From: M55B167 sp964406095
GTDB taxonomy: Bacteria; Verrucomicrobiota; Kiritimatiellia; RFP12; UBA1067
Reading direction: 5' to 3'
NCBI GenBank assembly: GCA_964406095.1
Contig: CAYOQJ010000086.1
Location: 1 to 24,641 of the forward strand
DNA: 24,641 bases
In this document: positions 7,632-14,406 of the stretch, one piece after another
How the letters are laid out: each line of letters begins with the position of its first letter
Numbering within the stretch: the first letter of the stretch is position 1
Notes under the pieces: generated by a model
Databases searched by the model: none
What the model was told of the DNA's origin: nothing
What the model saw: only the letters and a program-made list of their open reading frames with translations
Position numbers and translations under genes: made by a program

Positions 7632-8528
7632 TTATTTTGTCTGTAACTCGTTCTGATGTCGCCAGTCGATACGCATGCCCTGATATCCCAGTTTTGCGGA
7701 GGGCAGGCGTGTTTTCAAATCTTGTTCGCGCTGTGTCAGTATATTGTCGGTATCAGCTAGGCCGTGATGAGTTATTATAAGTTGATGCGCATCGGTTGCT
7801 TCTGCAATCTCCACAGCTTCCAGCCAAGTGGAGTGTCCATGTCCGGTTTGGTGAGTTGAGGGGTCGTTACCCTCTGCAATCAGGATATCTACGGGGCTTG
7901 GTTGGCGGCAGAGTTGCAACAAGCCGGAGCGTTCCGAAGCATTTGAGGCTGCCCATTCAAAGTCGGTGGCAAAGACCATGGATGCACCGGTTGCACGGTG
8001 ATCAAGTCGATAGGCGTGACAGCCGCTGTGGTGATGGACAGCACACCAGCGCAGGGTAAAACTACCATGTTCATAGGGAGATGATTCGCAGTGCTCGGGC
8101 AAGGTTATAAACAGGTGATGCTGCGGGATGTGGGAGGGCCAGTAGGGGGTGGTGATAAGCTGTCGCAGGGCATTTTCGGGGGTGTTACCCGCACGGATCG
8201 GTGCAGCGAAAATCACATGCCACGCGGGGTTATACAGCGGGGCGAAAGCGGGCAGACCGATCAGATGATCCAGGTGATAGTGGGTGAAGAGCATTAGCAG
8301 AGTGTGTTCTTCATCGGTATCGGAGATTTGTGGTGCTAGGATTTGCAGTCCGCTGCCGGCATCGAAGACCACGCGGGTGCCCCGGCCATCGTCGACCAGC
8401 ACCGATGTTGTGGCGCCTCCGTAGTGCTGGAAAGCGGTATGCGGCATACAGGCTGAGCCTCTGACGCCTCCCAGTACAATCTGCATAGCATCTTTTTCTG
8501 TTGTTGTTCTATCAGCTGATTGATTCAT
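7632..8528 (-). CDS. Metallo-beta-lactamase-fold hydrolase (PhnP/COG1235-like), candidate cyclic phosphodiesterase
   Basis: A 298-residue MBL-fold metallohydrolase. Early motifs GGVRGSACMP, HYGGATTSVLV and VFDAGSGLQIL match the start of the COG1235/PhnP-like group, which includes cyclic phosphodiesterases. The metal-binding signature HYHLDH lies at residues 83-88. Later ligands include a His in the WCAVHHH segment, the Asp of FATDFE and the His of ITHHG, with an extra GHGHSTW motif. ATG 8528 is supported by AAGGAG eight bases upstream; an internal Met15 would also retain the domain. It precedes a class III cyclase gene by 13 bp, so a role in degrading the cyclic nucleotide is attractive but is inference from context. 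It could equally be a tRNase Z-like or other phosphodiesterase. Confidence 0.82.
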   Translation of the reverse strand: MNQSADRTTTEKDAMQIVLGGVRGSACMPHTAFQHYGGATTSVLVDDGRGTRVVFDAGSGLQILAPQISDTDEEHTLLMLFTHYHLDHLIGLPAFAPLYNPAWHVIFAAPIRAGNTPENALRQLITTPYWPSHIPQHHLFITLPEHCESSPYEHGSFTLRWCAVHHHSGCHAYRLDHRATGASMVFATDFEWAASNASERSGLLQLCRQPSPVDILIAEGNDPSTHQTGHGHSTWLEAVEIAEATDAHQLIITHHGLADTDNILTQREQDLKTRLPSAKLGYQGMRIDWRHQNELQTK

Positions 8529-8596
8529 CCGGCCAGCTCCTTGCTGGGTTTATTTTAGCAATTGTTGCGTAAAAAAAACAAGTTTGCATAACAATG

Positions 8597-8624
8597 AAAA
8601 AGCGGAGCCTTGCGGGCTCCGCTT
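8597..8624 (-). terminator. Rho-independent terminator after the parvulin lipoprotein gene
   Basis: A perfect 10-bp GC-rich stem (AAGCGGAGCC with GGCTCCGCTT) and 5-nt loop lies 32 bp beyond the stop of the 8656-9768 gene. On the minus strand it is followed by a run of five T. The other strand has only a weak T-rich tail, so minus-strand termination is the main call. Confidence 0.85.
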
Positions 8625-8655
8625 GTTTAACAGAGATGTGTTTTCCGGATAATTT

Positions 8656-9768
8656 TTAAAGAGGTAGTCCCTCAATAACGGTGTTGATTACAGCATTGGA
8701 TTTCAGGCCACTGATATAATTTTGAATTTGATTACCTGACTGTTCCTGTTTCAGACTTTCGCGCAAATCGTCGGGTTCCGGTATTGGTTGTGCTTCTTCA
8801 GACTGCTCGGTTTTGATCAGGATATGTGATGCGGTGACCGTTTCAGGTTGCTCAGGCTTATCGCCCTCTGCGTCGATCGCCGGAGTTTTATCGGTAACCT
8901 TTATCAGGTGGTATCCGAACTGGGTTTCGATCACATCGCTCACTTCGCCGATCTTTTGTGAGAAAGCCACCTCCTCGAATTCAGGAACCATTTTGCCGCG
9001 AGTGAAGGAACCGAGATCACCACCATTTTGGCCGCTGGGGCAATCGGAGTTGTCTTTGGCGAGTTCGGCGAAATCCGCTCCGTCGTTCAGTTGTTTTTTC
9101 AGGTCTTCGATCTTAGCTTTCTTATTGGCGTTGATTTCATCCAGATTGGCATTTTTCTCTTCTATTTCTTTATTAGATTCCTTGATTTCCGCGATTTTCT
9201 TTTCGACATCAGCGTCATCAATGGTTATTTTATCCACCACTTTGGCTGTTAAAAGTTTATCAATGATCAGACCTTCTTCGAAATCGCTACGGGCGCGTTC
9301 TTCCCCCATTGGTGACTCAGCGAAGTATTGATCGAGTGTTTTGTTCTGGGCTTTAAGTTGCTGCGCAATTTTATCCATTTGCTCTTTACGGTCAGCCTCG
9401 CTTATTGTGACTCCGTTCTTTTTTGCCTCATCTAACAGGAGTGTTTTCATGATAAAGCTATAGGCGGCCTGTTTTTCAAACTGATTTTTAGCCGTGGCTT
9501 TATGCTCCTGCGGAACGTTACGTGCTTTAAGGATAGCGTCAACCATGGTATTCATATCCTTACGCAGATATTCTTTGCCATTGACAGACGCGATTACCTG
9601 GTTTGGATCTTCAGGTTCAGCTGGCTGTGTTGTTGCAGCTGCAGTGGTAGCCACTTCATCCGCTACAGATTTTTTTTCGGCGGATTTGTTTGTCTCTTTG
9701 TCACTGCACCCAGCGGTGAGTGCCATGACTCCCATCAGAGAAAGGGAAAATGTTTTGATGCACTTCAT
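8656..9768 (-). CDS. Parvulin-type peptidyl-prolyl isomerase lipoprotein (PrsA/SurA-like foldase)
   Basis: Predicted to catalyse prolyl cis-trans isomerisation and help fold exported proteins. Its 370 residues begin with a lipoprotein signal (lipobox LTAGC, Cys21), then an Ala/Thr/Glu-rich linker. A SurA-N-like helical chaperone region covers roughly 56-180, followed by a charged, coiled-coil-prone stretch at 185-225. The parvulin signature is at about 230-292: DFAELAKDNSDCPSGQNGGD, GKMVPEFEEVAF and TQFGYHLIKV. The strand that normally opens this domain (V-x-A-S-H-I-L-I-K) is missing before it and instead occurs after it at 311-319, followed by a short helical tail. ATG 9768 has GGAG upstream. 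The gene follows recO by 23 bp and is closed by the terminator at 8597-8624. Confidence 0.88.
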   Translation of the reverse strand: MKCIKTFSLSLMGVMALTAGCSDKETNKSAEKKSVADEVATTAAATTQPAEPEDPNQVIASVNGKEYLRKDMNTMVDAILKARNVPQEHKATAKNQFEKQAAYSFIMKTLLLDEAKKNGVTISEADRKEQMDKIAQQLKAQNKTLDQYFAESPMGEERARSDFEEGLIIDKLLTAKVVDKITIDDADVEKKIAEIKESNKEIEEKNANLDEINANKKAKIEDLKKQLNDGADFAELAKDNSDCPSGQNGGDLGSFTRGKMVPEFEEVAFSQKIGEVSDVIETQFGYHLIKVTDKTPAIDAEGDKPEQPETVTASHILIKTEQSEEAQPIPEPDDLRESLKQEQSGNQIQNYISGLKSNAVINTVIEGLPL

Positions 9769-9791
9769 AATAATATTTGTCTCCAGTGACG

Positions 9792-10595
9792 CTATGATAA
9801 CGCCGATTGTGAGTTAAGTATCTCGAAAGTTGTACGTCGCACAAAGATTGGTACATCGAGATGAAACACAATAAAGATACCAAGAAATCGGGATAATCCA
9901 AGGATAAGATTGTTATTTTTCTCTTTTTTATTTCTTATGTGCAGCATGGGCCTGTATTGACAGGCTTTGAAGTTTCCGCATTTACCGAATCGTCTCAGAA
10001 CCCGAACAACGTCCTTATGCAAGGTTATGCAGGGTTCGTGATTGTTTCTGGGGTCGTGATGGCGGCAGATGATTTTACCGGCGGGAACACTGAAGCGCAG
10101 CCAATCTGTTTGAAAGGGTGCGCATTGAGGGCACTCGGTGAAATCGGGGGCTATGCCGTGGTGGCGCAGCAGACACATCTCATACCAGAAGATTAGCGCT
10201 GGGATGGAAGAGTTATCGCAAGTGCAGAGGGTGTCGAGCGCATGAGTTAGATCGTTGAAAATTTCCCGGGCCGACTCGCTTATTGTCAAACGGGCTGTCA
10301 GATCGACAAGATAAGTGGCGGCGGCGGCAGCGCGCCAGTTATTGTGCAGGGGCTCTCTGAATTTCAGCGGGGAGCACTCACGGATGGCATGCACTCCGTT
10401 ATGTGAGCGTTCGTAAAAGAGCAATTGACATGTGTAGCAGAGATCATATTGTCCTAGAAATGCGCTTTTAACACGGCATGCGCCTTTGACGGCGGTTGTA
10501 ACACGTCCGAAATCACGTGTCATCCAGGTTACCACGTGTGAGGTTCTGGAGTAGGGGCGTATGCAGAGCGTAATTGCTTCAGTCTTGGCGATCAT
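9792..10595 (-). CDS. recO: DNA repair protein RecO
   Basis: RecO promotes RecA loading on SSB-coated DNA and strand annealing in the RecFOR recombination pathway. Its 267 residues are near the family norm. The N-terminal OB fold is clear (TEAITLCIRPYSRTSHVVTW, then GRVTTAVKGACRVKS), as are the central helical region and a zinc-finger-like cluster around residues 180-205. In that cluster, CPQC is followed by SVPAGKIICRHH, so the last ligand may be His where many RecO proteins have Cys. The C-terminal half is more diverged and hydrophobic near the end. The gene lies between the small ORF at 10676 and the parvulin gene. A perfect 10-bp hairpin (10609-10634) ends 13 bp before its start, and no clear Shine-Dalgarno is seen. 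Confidence 0.85.
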   Translation of the reverse strand: MIAKTEAITLCIRPYSRTSHVVTWMTRDFGRVTTAVKGACRVKSAFLGQYDLCYTCQLLFYERSHNGVHAIRECSPLKFREPLHNNWRAAAAATYLVDLTARLTISESAREIFNDLTHALDTLCTCDNSSIPALIFWYEMCLLRHHGIAPDFTECPQCAPFQTDWLRFSVPAGKIICRHHDPRNNHEPCITLHKDVVRVLRRFGKCGNFKACQYRPMLHIRNKKEKNNNLILGLSRFLGIFIVFHLDVPIFVRRTTFEILNSQSALS

Positions 10596-10608
10596 GGCTT
10601 AGTCTGAG

Positions 10609-10634
10609 GCTATTCGAAGAGGTTTTCGAATAGC
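10609..10634 (-). other. Perfect 10-bp hairpin just upstream of recO
   Basis: GCTATTCGAA pairs fully with TTCGAATAGC around a 6-nt loop. On the minus strand the structure ends about 13 nt before the recO ATG, in the zone normally holding the ribosome site. No T-run follows, so it is a poor terminator. It may instead act on translation or mRNA processing. Confidence 0.6.
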
Positions 10635-10675
10635 ACGCGGTTAGGTGTTCAGGCGGTTAGGAATTCGGGATGAGA

Positions 10676-10927
10676 TTAAGCAGTTATGTTTGGCAAAACA
10701 AGTAGTAACATGCTACATATAAGCCACTTAATAAAACCATGGAGGTAATAGTGACGATATATGAGACCGCAGATAAGATAGAATAAAACCTCAGCGTCTG
10801 CAACCTGATTATTCTGGCTCCCGATAAAGACTTGCGCGATTTTATTACAGAAGTTGATAAACTTGCCGAACTGTTCCAAGGAAGAAGCGGAGGCGGGATT
10901 TGTCTCAGTTATCGGTCTCATCCTCAT
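10676..10927 (-). CDS. Small hypothetical protein with C-terminal membrane segment
   Basis: An 83-codon frame that I cannot assign to a family. The N-terminal half is polar (SLEQFGKFINFCNKIAQVF). The C-terminal half is hydrophobic and tyrosine-rich, with a likely membrane segment in its last ~20 residues (WLICSMLLLVLPNI). It overlaps the 3' end of the DUF502 gene by 23 bp. That pattern fits translational coupling in a minus-strand gene series, but such overlaps also arise by chance. Codon use looks ordinary for this window. No obvious Shine-Dalgarno separates it from the upstream gene. It could be a real small membrane protein, the remnant of a longer one, or a spurious ORF. Confidence 0.4.
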   Translation of the reverse strand: MRMRPITETNPASASSLEQFGKFINFCNKIAQVFIGSQNNQVADAEVLFYLICGLIYRHYYLHGFIKWLICSMLLLVLPNITA

Positions 10928-11633
10928 CGCGTTGAAACTTACTGATTAGTTCCATTAGAGGATTGCGTTTGGCTTCATTCTCCTGTTCGGGAAGTATGGC
11001 TCCGGCTGAGACGATCTGATTTGCTGCGGTATTAACATCCATATCGAGTTGAACAATATCTTTTTTAGGAACGATAATATATACCCCTGAGGTCGGGTTG
11101 GGTGTGGTGGCTATGAAAACATTGACACATTCAATTGGCGCACCGTTTTCATCACAGATTTTAGATGAGATAATACGTTGTGTCTCGGATGTCACCAGAC
11201 CGATTACGTAAACACCTTTGCGGGGATATTCCACCAGCACAACCTTGTTGAAGATGGTTGAATGGCTTTTGGCCACCCATTCGCAGAGTTGTCTCACGAA
11301 GATATATATGTTACGGATGATCGGGATTCGGCTTAAAGCACTGTCGGTCAGCTGGTATATTTTTTTACCGAAGAAGTTTTGCACCAGAAAGCCGAGGATG
11401 TAAAAAACTATGAAGATGCAGAAGAGCACAATCAGGGGCAGCAGATAATCCTTGAAAGGGATATCGATTTTTTCAATCAATCTTTCGGGGAACCACGCTG
11501 TGGTTACGTTGAGCAGAAATTTGAATATCCAGACAGTTGCCACGATTGGTGTAGCCAACAGTATTCCGACCAGTATCCGATTTCGGATTCTCAGGAATCC
11601 GGATTTTTTTTTGTGTGCGGCTTGACCTTGCAT
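10905..11633 (-). CDS. DUF502 family membrane protein
   Basis: A 242-residue protein matching the DUF502 family of bacterial and plant inner-membrane proteins, whose biochemical role is not established. A basic N-terminus (HKKKSGFLRIRNRI) leads into a first membrane helix at about residues 20-42, which starts with the family-typical LVGILLATPIVATVW. A second hydrophobic helix is at about 64-90. The soluble remainder contains the conserved IPIIRNIY segment (~108-115), VVLVEYPRKGVYVIGLVT and FIATTPNPTSGVYIIVPKKD. All the expected family blocks are present at normal length. The acidic C-terminus overlaps the next small ORF. The gene begins a minus-strand series running through recO to the parvulin gene and diverges from the tRNA gene at 11890. 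Confidence 0.88.
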   Translation of the reverse strand: MQGQAAHKKKSGFLRIRNRILVGILLATPIVATVWIFKFLLNVTTAWFPERLIEKIDIPFKDYLLPLIVLFCIFIVFYILGFLVQNFFGKKIYQLTDSALSRIPIIRNIYIFVRQLCEWVAKSHSTIFNKVVLVEYPRKGVYVIGLVTSETQRIISSKICDENGAPIECVNVFIATTPNPTSGVYIIVPKKDIVQLDMDVNTAANQIVSAGAILPEQENEAKRNPLMELISKFQRDEDETDN

Positions 11634-11852
11634 GTGTATAATTATCGCATTGATAAACCTTGCAAAGCAAGTTTGAATAAGGTCGGCTGAGTGATTATCT
11701 ATTGGCCTTCATATTGGTGCCGTTCACCCTGGGGCTAAGTGCTTTTTTATGGAAACGCCTTTATGGAAGCTGTTGTTTTGCCGGAGTGAGAATTGCAAGT
11801 GAAAGTGGACATTTTACTTTTGCATTTAAAATTATGTTCTTTGCGCTTGCAT

Positions 11853-11881
11853 TTGTATTGTTGTATTCGCTACAGTTATGT
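11853..11881 (+). promoter_or_regulatory. Candidate promoter of tRNA-Leu
   Basis: TTGTAT (11853-11858) and TTATGT (11876-11881) are 17 bp apart, placing the predicted transcription start a base or two before the tRNA 5' end at 11890. Both hexamers are moderate matches, and the call rests mainly on spacing and position. Confidence 0.35.
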
Positions 11882-11889
11882 CCTTTTCC

Positions 11890-11973
11890 GCTCGGGTGGT
11901 GGAATGGCAGACACGCATGCTTGAGGGGCATGTGGGGAGACCCGTGGGGGTTCGAGTCCCCCCCCGAGCACCA
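11890..11973 (+). tRNA. tRNA-Leu (anticodon GAG)
   Basis: An 84-nt cloverleaf. The 7-bp acceptor stem GCTCGGG/CCCGAGC closes the molecule and CCA is encoded at the end. The D arm begins GTGG and contains the AATGGCAGA-type loop. The anticodon stem CATGC/GCATG holds the loop TTGAGGG, giving anticodon GAG, which reads CUC and CUU leucine codons. A long class II variable arm (TGGGGAGACCCGT) and the T arm GGGGG-TTCGAGT-CCCCC follow. The long variable arm and the anticodon agree on leucine. It stands alone, with a terminator directly downstream. Confidence 0.97.
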
Positions 11974-11980
11974 TACTGTT

Positions 11981-12019
11981 AAAAACCGTGAGAAATTGCA
12001 TCTCGCGGTTTTTGTTTTA
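11981..12019 (+). terminator. Rho-independent terminator of the tRNA-Leu gene
   Basis: AAAAACCGTGAGA (11981-11993) pairs with TCTCGCGGTTTTT (12001-12013) around a 7-nt loop, with one G-T style wobble. A T-rich tail follows on the plus strand. It lies eight bases past the tRNA 3' end and separates it from the acyl-CoA dehydrogenase operon. Confidence 0.85.
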
Positions 12020-12051
12020 TTGTCAGCCACAGTTATTTACTCTTGCCAAAT

Positions 12052-12068
12052 TACATTAATTTAATGTA
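12052..12068. promoter_or_regulatory. Operator-like palindrome upstream of the acyl-CoA dehydrogenase operon
   Basis: TACATTAA and TTAATGTA form a perfect 8-bp inverted repeat around a single central T. The site ends 12 bp before the -35 element of the predicted promoter. Its size and AT-rich symmetry are typical of binding sites for dimeric helix-turn-helix regulators such as TetR or MarR proteins. No regulator gene is in the window, so the factor is unknown. Confidence 0.5.
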
Positions 12069-12080
12069 TAAAGAGTGACT

Positions 12081-12108
12081 TTGACATTTTTCGGATATTT
12101 GTTATTTT
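12081..12108 (+). promoter_or_regulatory. Sigma-70-type promoter of the acyl-CoA dehydrogenase/ETF operon
   Basis: A consensus -35 hexamer TTGACA (12081-12086) is followed after 16 bp by TATTTT (12103-12108). The predicted transcript would have a 5' leader of about 60 nt before the ATG at 12175. The -35 is perfect, while the -10 matches four of six bases. Confidence 0.55.
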
Positions 12109-12174
12109 GGCCGGATTTGAGCGGTTGTGTTCTTTCGGTGGCGATTGTGGAAATTTCAACAAGGAAAAGAAGTT

Positions 12175-14256
12175 ATGAGCAGTGTAGAGAAACGCAAGAC
12201 GATGAGCATGTTGCCTGGTGATGAGGTGCGACAGATAATGTGGCGATATGCTGAGCGTTATGACATTCAGATGGCGGTGATGGGGGCCCGGTCGGTTGCT
12301 CGCACTCTGATTGCCCGTCTTGTGGCTGATGGAGAACGTAATACTCATGAGTGGACTGGGGCCAAGAATGAGATGTATCGTGCTTTTGACGAATCTGGTA
12401 TTACAGCTGCCGGACTTGATCCGTCTTGTGGGGGGATCATTGATGGACCGCGTAATCTTGCCTTGGCGGCGATTGCCTATGAACTTTCCTGGGTTGACGG
12501 AGGTGCTTCGACCACCTCGTTAGTCAATAATCTTGCATTGGGCCCGATTGTTGAGAAGGGCACTGCAGAGCAGAAGCAGCGTTACATGAGTTTGTGTGCG
12601 CCCGCGCGTTCTGGTGAGGATCGTAAGACCTGGCGTGGTGCATTTGCCCTGACAGAGCCTCTGCCGTATGTTGGTGTTGACACGGGGGTGCTTTGTGGCA
12701 AGGTCAGTGTTGCTGAATGGGAAGAGGGTGCTGAGCCGATGCTGCGGGTTGAGAAGCGTGGGCGGTTTATTACCAACATGGAGGTCGCCAATTTCATAAC
12801 CGCGGCGGTTGACACAGGTGATGAACGGATTGCCAGTTCATGCATGATAATTTTGGAAGAGGGTGATGAAGGCACATTCGACCGCGGCAGTCCGACGTTA
12901 AAAATGGTACATCAGCTTTCCAACACGTGTGATCCGATATTCAATCTCAAGGTTCCGGCCAGCCGCATTATTGGTGGTTACACCATCAAAGGTGGCCGGA
13001 TAGTTCCCAATTTGAATCACAGTGAGATTATCGAGGCGGTTTTTTCGCGGACGAGGGTGACGGTTGGAGTTATGACGGCGGCCAAGCTGGTTTCGGCGGT
13101 TGAGCCGGTGATTCGTTATCACCGCACGCGTTTCCGTGGTGCTGCTGGCATTGAGGAGGGTTCTCCCCGGTATGATCTTGGTTTGCAGATGAAGGAAGAT
13201 GCGTTGCATCGTCTGGCAGACGTTTGGGCTGCCGGGGAGGCCGGTTCTTCGCTGGGTTTTGAGACCACCCGTCTGTATGATGAGCTGGTACCGGTTGAGG
13301 AGCGGGTTTACGCCAGATTGGCCGAGGAAGGCATCACCGGTGGTCGCAGGATGATGAAGGCTTTGCGTGATCCGCAGGCAAAGGCGATTGAGTGTATCGA
13401 TCTGATGATGCAGGAATCAGGTGATCAGGCGGCAATTGATGCGTTGTACAATGATGATATGGTTCATTTCGTTTGGTTGGATGCCATCACCAACATATTG
13501 TGCCCTGCTTGCAAGCTCTGGAGTACCGGGCATGGAGTGAATATGATGCGCGAGGCGGTTAGTATGATGGGTGGTTATGGAATCACCGAAGATTGTCCCG
13601 GTTTTCTGTTTCAGAAATGGACAGATGGTCAGCTTGAAGCCACATACGAGGGGCCTGAGGTTGTTCAGCGTCGTCATCTCAGTGTGACTATGAACAATCC
13701 GGTCTTCATCAAGCAGATAGATTTATGGGTTCAGAGTTTGAAGCGTATGGAAGCTGAAGGTACTGATATGGGTGCTGGTGCGTTGGCAGCGGGTTTTGAG
13801 ATGTGGAAGTGGACCCGCGAGTGGCTGATCGGTGCCAGAGACAGCGATGGCGGCAAACTATACAGAAATCAGAGGCAGGGTGTGCTTTTCCCGCTGGCGG
13901 ATGCGGTATCCTGGCTGGTGGCTGCGCGCTCACTGATCAGTGATGTGCGTGAATTGGCTGCCAAGGGCCCTGAGCATCCGGTACTCAGTTCTGAGATCGA
14001 GGGTTATGTGAACACCTTTTCCGATCTCTGCTACATTCAGTCGACGCGTGCCGCCGGTGAGGTGGGCAGAATATGCTGTGAAATTTTCTACGGTTATTAC
14101 AATAAAGCAGAGGAGAGTGGCGAGGTGCAGCAAGAGTTTAAAGCTATGCGATCGACGCTGGATGCTTCTCTGGTTGGTTGTAAACTGGCGCATGATCGTG
14201 CGGCGGCCGCATTGGCTACCGTGATGATTCCGGAAGCCTTGGATTATCCGTTGTGA
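12175..14256 (+). CDS. Acyl-CoA dehydrogenase family flavoprotein
   Basis: Predicted to oxidise an acyl-CoA at the alpha-beta position using FAD, passing electrons to the electron-transfer flavoprotein encoded downstream. At 693 residues it is longer than the ~390-residue short- and medium-chain enzymes because of an extra C-terminal helical domain, as in larger bacterial family members. Motifs: NNLALGPIVEKGTAEQKQRY (N-terminal helical domain), a FALTEP segment where the mid-domain flavin motif falls, SRTRVTVGVMTAAKL, MMGGYGITED (about 464-473) and YEGP with Glu492 at the usual catalytic-base position (LEATYEGPEVVQRR). ATG 12175 is preceded by AAGGA at good spacing; an ATG at 12127 lacks one. 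Chain length or substrate cannot be read. First gene of the operon with an ETF-QO-like protein, etfB and etfA. Confidence 0.9.
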   Translation: MSSVEKRKTMSMLPGDEVRQIMWRYAERYDIQMAVMGARSVARTLIARLVADGERNTHEWTGAKNEMYRAFDESGITAAGLDPSCGGIIDGPRNLALAAIAYELSWVDGGASTTSLVNNLALGPIVEKGTAEQKQRYMSLCAPARSGEDRKTWRGAFALTEPLPYVGVDTGVLCGKVSVAEWEEGAEPMLRVEKRGRFITNMEVANFITAAVDTGDERIASSCMIILEEGDEGTFDRGSPTLKMVHQLSNTCDPIFNLKVPASRIIGGYTIKGGRIVPNLNHSEIIEAVFSRTRVTVGVMTAAKLVSAVEPVIRYHRTRFRGAAGIEEGSPRYDLGLQMKEDALHRLADVWAAGEAGSSLGFETTRLYDELVPVEERVYARLAEEGITGGRRMMKALRDPQAKAIECIDLMMQESGDQAAIDALYNDDMVHFVWLDAITNILCPACKLWSTGHGVNMMREAVSMMGGYGITEDCPGFLFQKWTDGQLEATYEGPEVVQRRHLSVTMNNPVFIKQIDLWVQSLKRMEAEGTDMGAGALAAGFEMWKWTREWLIGARDSDGGKLYRNQRQGVLFPLADAVSWLVAARSLISDVRELAAKGPEHPVLSSEIEGYVNTFSDLCYIQSTRAAGEVGRICCEIFYGYYNKAEESGEVQQEFKAMRSTLDASLVGCKLAHDRAAAALATVMIPEALDYPL

Positions 14257-14406
14257 TTGCTATGCGCGTCAACCGACTTGCAATTGCAAGCTAAAGCGAG
14301 TGTCGGCGTGCGATATCCGGCATGATGCATGATAATCGCTATCGCTTGGCGGGAGGTTATTTGATTTTGCCCGAGATTAACTCAACAACTCAGGGAAGAT
14401 TCAATT
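14257..14406 (+). other. 150-bp intergenic spacer with palindromes inside the operon
   Basis: This non-coding spacer holds a perfect 14-bp palindrome, CTTGCAATTGCAAG (14277-14290). It is nested inside an outer CCGAC/GTCGG pairing, and a second GCGAT/ATCGC pairing follows. AGGGAAG then serves as the ribosome site for the next gene. No T-run marks a terminator. It may be a processing or stability element that sets the ratio between the dehydrogenase and its electron-transfer partners. Confidence 0.4.

Noticed and set aside
8813..9331. Plus-strand frame of 172 codons opposite the parvulin gene.
   Set aside because: Serine- and phenylalanine-rich translation typical of antisense to a Glu/Lys-rich protein; the minus-strand gene is certain.
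11702..12064. A 120-codon plus-strand frame with a hydrophobic start.
   Set aside because: It runs straight through the tRNA-Leu gene and its terminator, so it cannot be a real coding region.
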